This document shows, piece by piece, positions 62,628-64,000 of a stretch of DNA of 64,000 nucleotides. The stretch is from Myxococcus xanthus (GTDB lineage: Bacteria > Myxococcota > Myxococcia > Myxococcales > Myxococcaceae): the NCBI RefSeq assembly GCF_013116825.1, contig NZ_JABFNS010000037.1:1-64000 (forward strand), read 5' to 3'. The notes under the pieces were generated by a model. It was not told the origin of the DNA. It searched no databases and worked only from the letters and a program-made list of their open reading frames with translations. The position numbers and the translations under genes were made by a program. Numbering within the stretch: the first letter of the stretch is position 1; each line of letters begins with the position of its first letter.

Positions 62628-63539
62628 CTACTCAGGGACTTCGGACGAGGCCGCGACGGGGCCCTGGCCGGGCGCTCCGGTCACTTCCTCCATCAGGGCC
62701 CCGGCGGGTGGTGGCGTGCCGTTGCCCTGCGGCTGCTTCTGCCGGTCCCGCCACGCGCTGGGGGATTCGCCCACCAGCTTGCGGAAGAGGCTGCTGAAGT
62801 GCTGGAGCGAGGCACAGCCCACCTCCACCGCCACCGCGGTGAGCTTCATGTTCGACTCGCGCAGCAGCGACTGCGCCATGCGCACCTGCACCGCGTTGAG
62901 CTCCGCCTGGAAGGACGTGCTGGCCTCCTTCAGCCTGCGTTGCAGCGTCCGTTCGGACATGCCCATCTCCCGGGCCACGTCCGACAGATTCACCTCCGGC
63001 AGCCGGCCCCGCATCACCTGGTGCAGCTCGCGCAGCAGGGGAGACTGGCCGGTGGCATCCGCGACCAGGCCGTTGAGCTCCGCCAGCAGCGCCGCGGCGT
63101 CGGCCTCCGGCTGTCCCAACCACTGAAGGGCGGCGTCGGGCGCCGTGAAGGCCCGGCTGGGATAGGCCCCGGACAGCAGCGTGTAGAAGCCGCCCACCAC
63201 CGCGCCCACCACGCCTTCAGGCCGCACCAGCGCCTGCTTCAGCACGGAGGTGCTGAAGTCCTTCTCGCGGGGCTGCATGTATTTGACCAGGGCGGCAAAG
63301 GCCATGGGGTCGGCGGCCTCCAGCCGGCGCGCGTCCACCAGCGAGGCGTGGGGCTTGGCGGGGGACAACTCCACGTCCAGCACCTGGACGAGCCGGCGCA
63401 CCTCGGCCTCTCCGGGACGTCCCCAGAGGACGAAGCCGCACAGGTCCGCCGAGGCGTACCAGTGGAGGAAGCCCTCCCCGGCTAGGTAACGGCCGTGGGG
63501 GTCCCGGAGGTAATCTTCGACTCCGTCTGCCGATCGCAC
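62628..63539 (-). CDS. AraC-family transcriptional regulator
   Basis: The GTG at 63539 gives 303 residues. No ATG occurs before residue 80, and the frame is open further upstream into the desaturase gene, so the start is uncertain. The N-terminal 190 residues are a sensor region (FLHWYASADLCGFVLWGRPG; LVKYMQPREKDFSTSVLKQA). The C-terminal AraC domain has SDVAREMGMSERTLQRRLKE and VAVEVGCASLQHFSSLFRKL, then GESPSAWR. A Pro/Gly-rich tail of about 35 residues follows. It overlaps the desaturase end by 58 bases in another frame, so it may be translationally coupled and control lipid genes. Confidence 0.8.
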   Translation of the reverse strand: MRSADGVEDYLRDPHGRYLAGEGFLHWYASADLCGFVLWGRPGEAEVRRLVQVLDVELSPAKPHASLVDARRLEAADPMAFAALVKYMQPREKDFSTSVLKQALVRPEGVVGAVVGGFYTLLSGAYPSRAFTAPDAALQWLGQPEADAAALLAELNGLVADATGQSPLLRELHQVMRGRLPEVNLSDVAREMGMSERTLQRRLKEASTSFQAELNAVQVRMAQSLLRESNMKLTAVAVEVGCASLQHFSSLFRKLVGESPSAWRDRQKQPQGNGTPPPAGALMEEVTGAPGQGPVAASSEVPE

Positions 63540-64000
63540 GGTTTGGCAGAATAGCGCTTCACCACCCGTGCCACCCACAACGGATTGATGGGGGAGAGCC
63601 CGGTTGTCAGCTCCGGACGGAGCCTGGACGTCCGAGCGAGCTCCTCGGTGAGGGCCGGAAGCTCGTACCAGGGCACCTGCGGCTTCAGGTGATGGGCCTG
63701 GTGATGGCCCGCGTTGAAGAACCACCGGTTGTAGAAGGCGGAATAGGACGTGGTCCCCAGGGCGTCCTTCTGCTCGGAGTCCGTTTCGAAGTGGGCCGCC
63801 AGGTTGAGCCAGTGGATGCAGAACTGCGTCACCAGCAGCACCCCCCACCAGGCCAACCCCAGCGCGGGCTTCCACACGATGAGCGCCAGCAGCGCGCCGT
63901 CCACCACCAGGAAATCCACCGCCAGCTCCAGCCGCTGGTTCTTCTTCTTCGCCCACTGCCAGACCAGGCCCAGCGTCTCGTAGGGCCACAGCCACGGCGT
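63482..64000 (-). CDS. Fatty acid desaturase, C-terminal part (cut by window edge)
   Basis: 172 residues are visible before the stop at 63482; the start lies beyond the right edge. Two hydrophobic segments (DFLVVDGALLALIVWKPALG, WWGVLLVTQFCIHWLNLAAH) precede the third histidine box NAGHHQAHHLKPQVPW (H-x2-H-H), followed by YELPALTEELARTSRLRP. This is the standard end of membrane di-iron desaturases/hydroxylases, which put double bonds or hydroxyls into acyl chains. Earlier His boxes are not visible here. Confidence 0.85.
   Translation of the reverse strand, partial: TPWLWPYETLGLVWQWAKKKNQRLELAVDFLVVDGALLALIVWKPALGLAWWGVLLVTQFCIHWLNLAAHFETDSEQKDALGTTSYSAFYNRWFFNAGHHQAHHLKPQVPWYELPALTEELARTSRLRPELTTGLSPINPLWVARVVKRYSAKPCDRQTESKITSGTPTAVT

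Noticed and set aside
62628-63995. 455-codon reading of the AraC-type regulator extending to the window edge
   Set aside because: The extra upstream part lies inside the desaturase gene in another frame and has shadow-like composition; the desaturase His box supports the other frame.

Overview
The window is very GC-rich, gene-dense bacterial chromosome. Several features point to a myxobacterium of the Myxococcus/Corallococcus type (Myxococcota, Cystobacterineae): an IF3 gene with a non-AUG start and a long C-terminal tail (as in M. xanthus dsg), a DUSAM-domain gene beside a Cys-rich lipoprotein, a Ser/Thr kinase fused to a PilZ-like domain, a sigma-54 activator that lacks a C-terminal Fis domain, and many secreted proteins and lipoproteins. 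I see no rRNA, tRNA, CRISPR array, insertion sequence or prophage.

Layout. 1-2.3 kb: the N-terminus of a TonB-like protein cut by the window edge, a DUF938 methyltransferase, and infC starting at ATC. 2.5-12.6 kb: a tightly coupled five-gene bacterial alpha-2-macroglobulin operon (yfaP, yfaT, yfaA, yfaS, yfaQ equivalents). 12.7-21.1 kb: secreted proteins, namely a trypsin-like lipoprotein, a 726-residue orphan, a protein with a vitellogenin-like N-terminus plus HEAT repeats, a propeller-like protein and a Cys-rich lipoprotein. 21.1-28.3 kb: a UGT-type glycosyltransferase, an MscS channel, a DUF4142 protein, a lipoprotein and a two-gene OpuC-type osmolyte ABC importer. 28.3-29.4 kb: a broken gene, a DUSAM gene and a Cys-rich lipoprotein. 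29.5-35.6 kb: heme A synthase, then an intergenic region holding a near-consensus sigma-54 promoter and a three-hairpin RNA candidate resembling the Pxr developmental sRNA, then the sigma-54 activator and two small orphan genes. 35.6-45 kb: a second MscS channel, an aldehyde dehydrogenase, a PAP2 phosphatase, a histone-deacetylase-like protein followed by an acyltransferase, and a hybrid sensor kinase. 45-56.6 kb: a secreted neutral ceramidase, a kinase-PilZ protein, a SWIM-type DNA ligase, gluconokinase, carbonic anhydrase, dihydroxyacetone kinase, a CBS protein, an outer-membrane protein, a B3/B4 protein and an ABC-F ATPase. 56.7-64 kb: a PH-domain pair, a TetR/aldehyde-dehydrogenase operon with a double operator, a PLD-like protein, an AraC-type regulator and the end of a fatty acid desaturase.

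Working together: the alpha-2-macroglobulin operon joins a protease trap to proteins carrying cysteine-peptidase, penicillin-binding and SpoIID-like motifs, which suggests envelope defence linked to peptidoglycan. The sRNA candidate, its sigma-54 promoter and the neighbouring activator could form a local circuit. The TetR gene probably controls itself and two aldehyde dehydrogenases through paired palindromes. These functional links are inferred from sequence and gene order, not shown.
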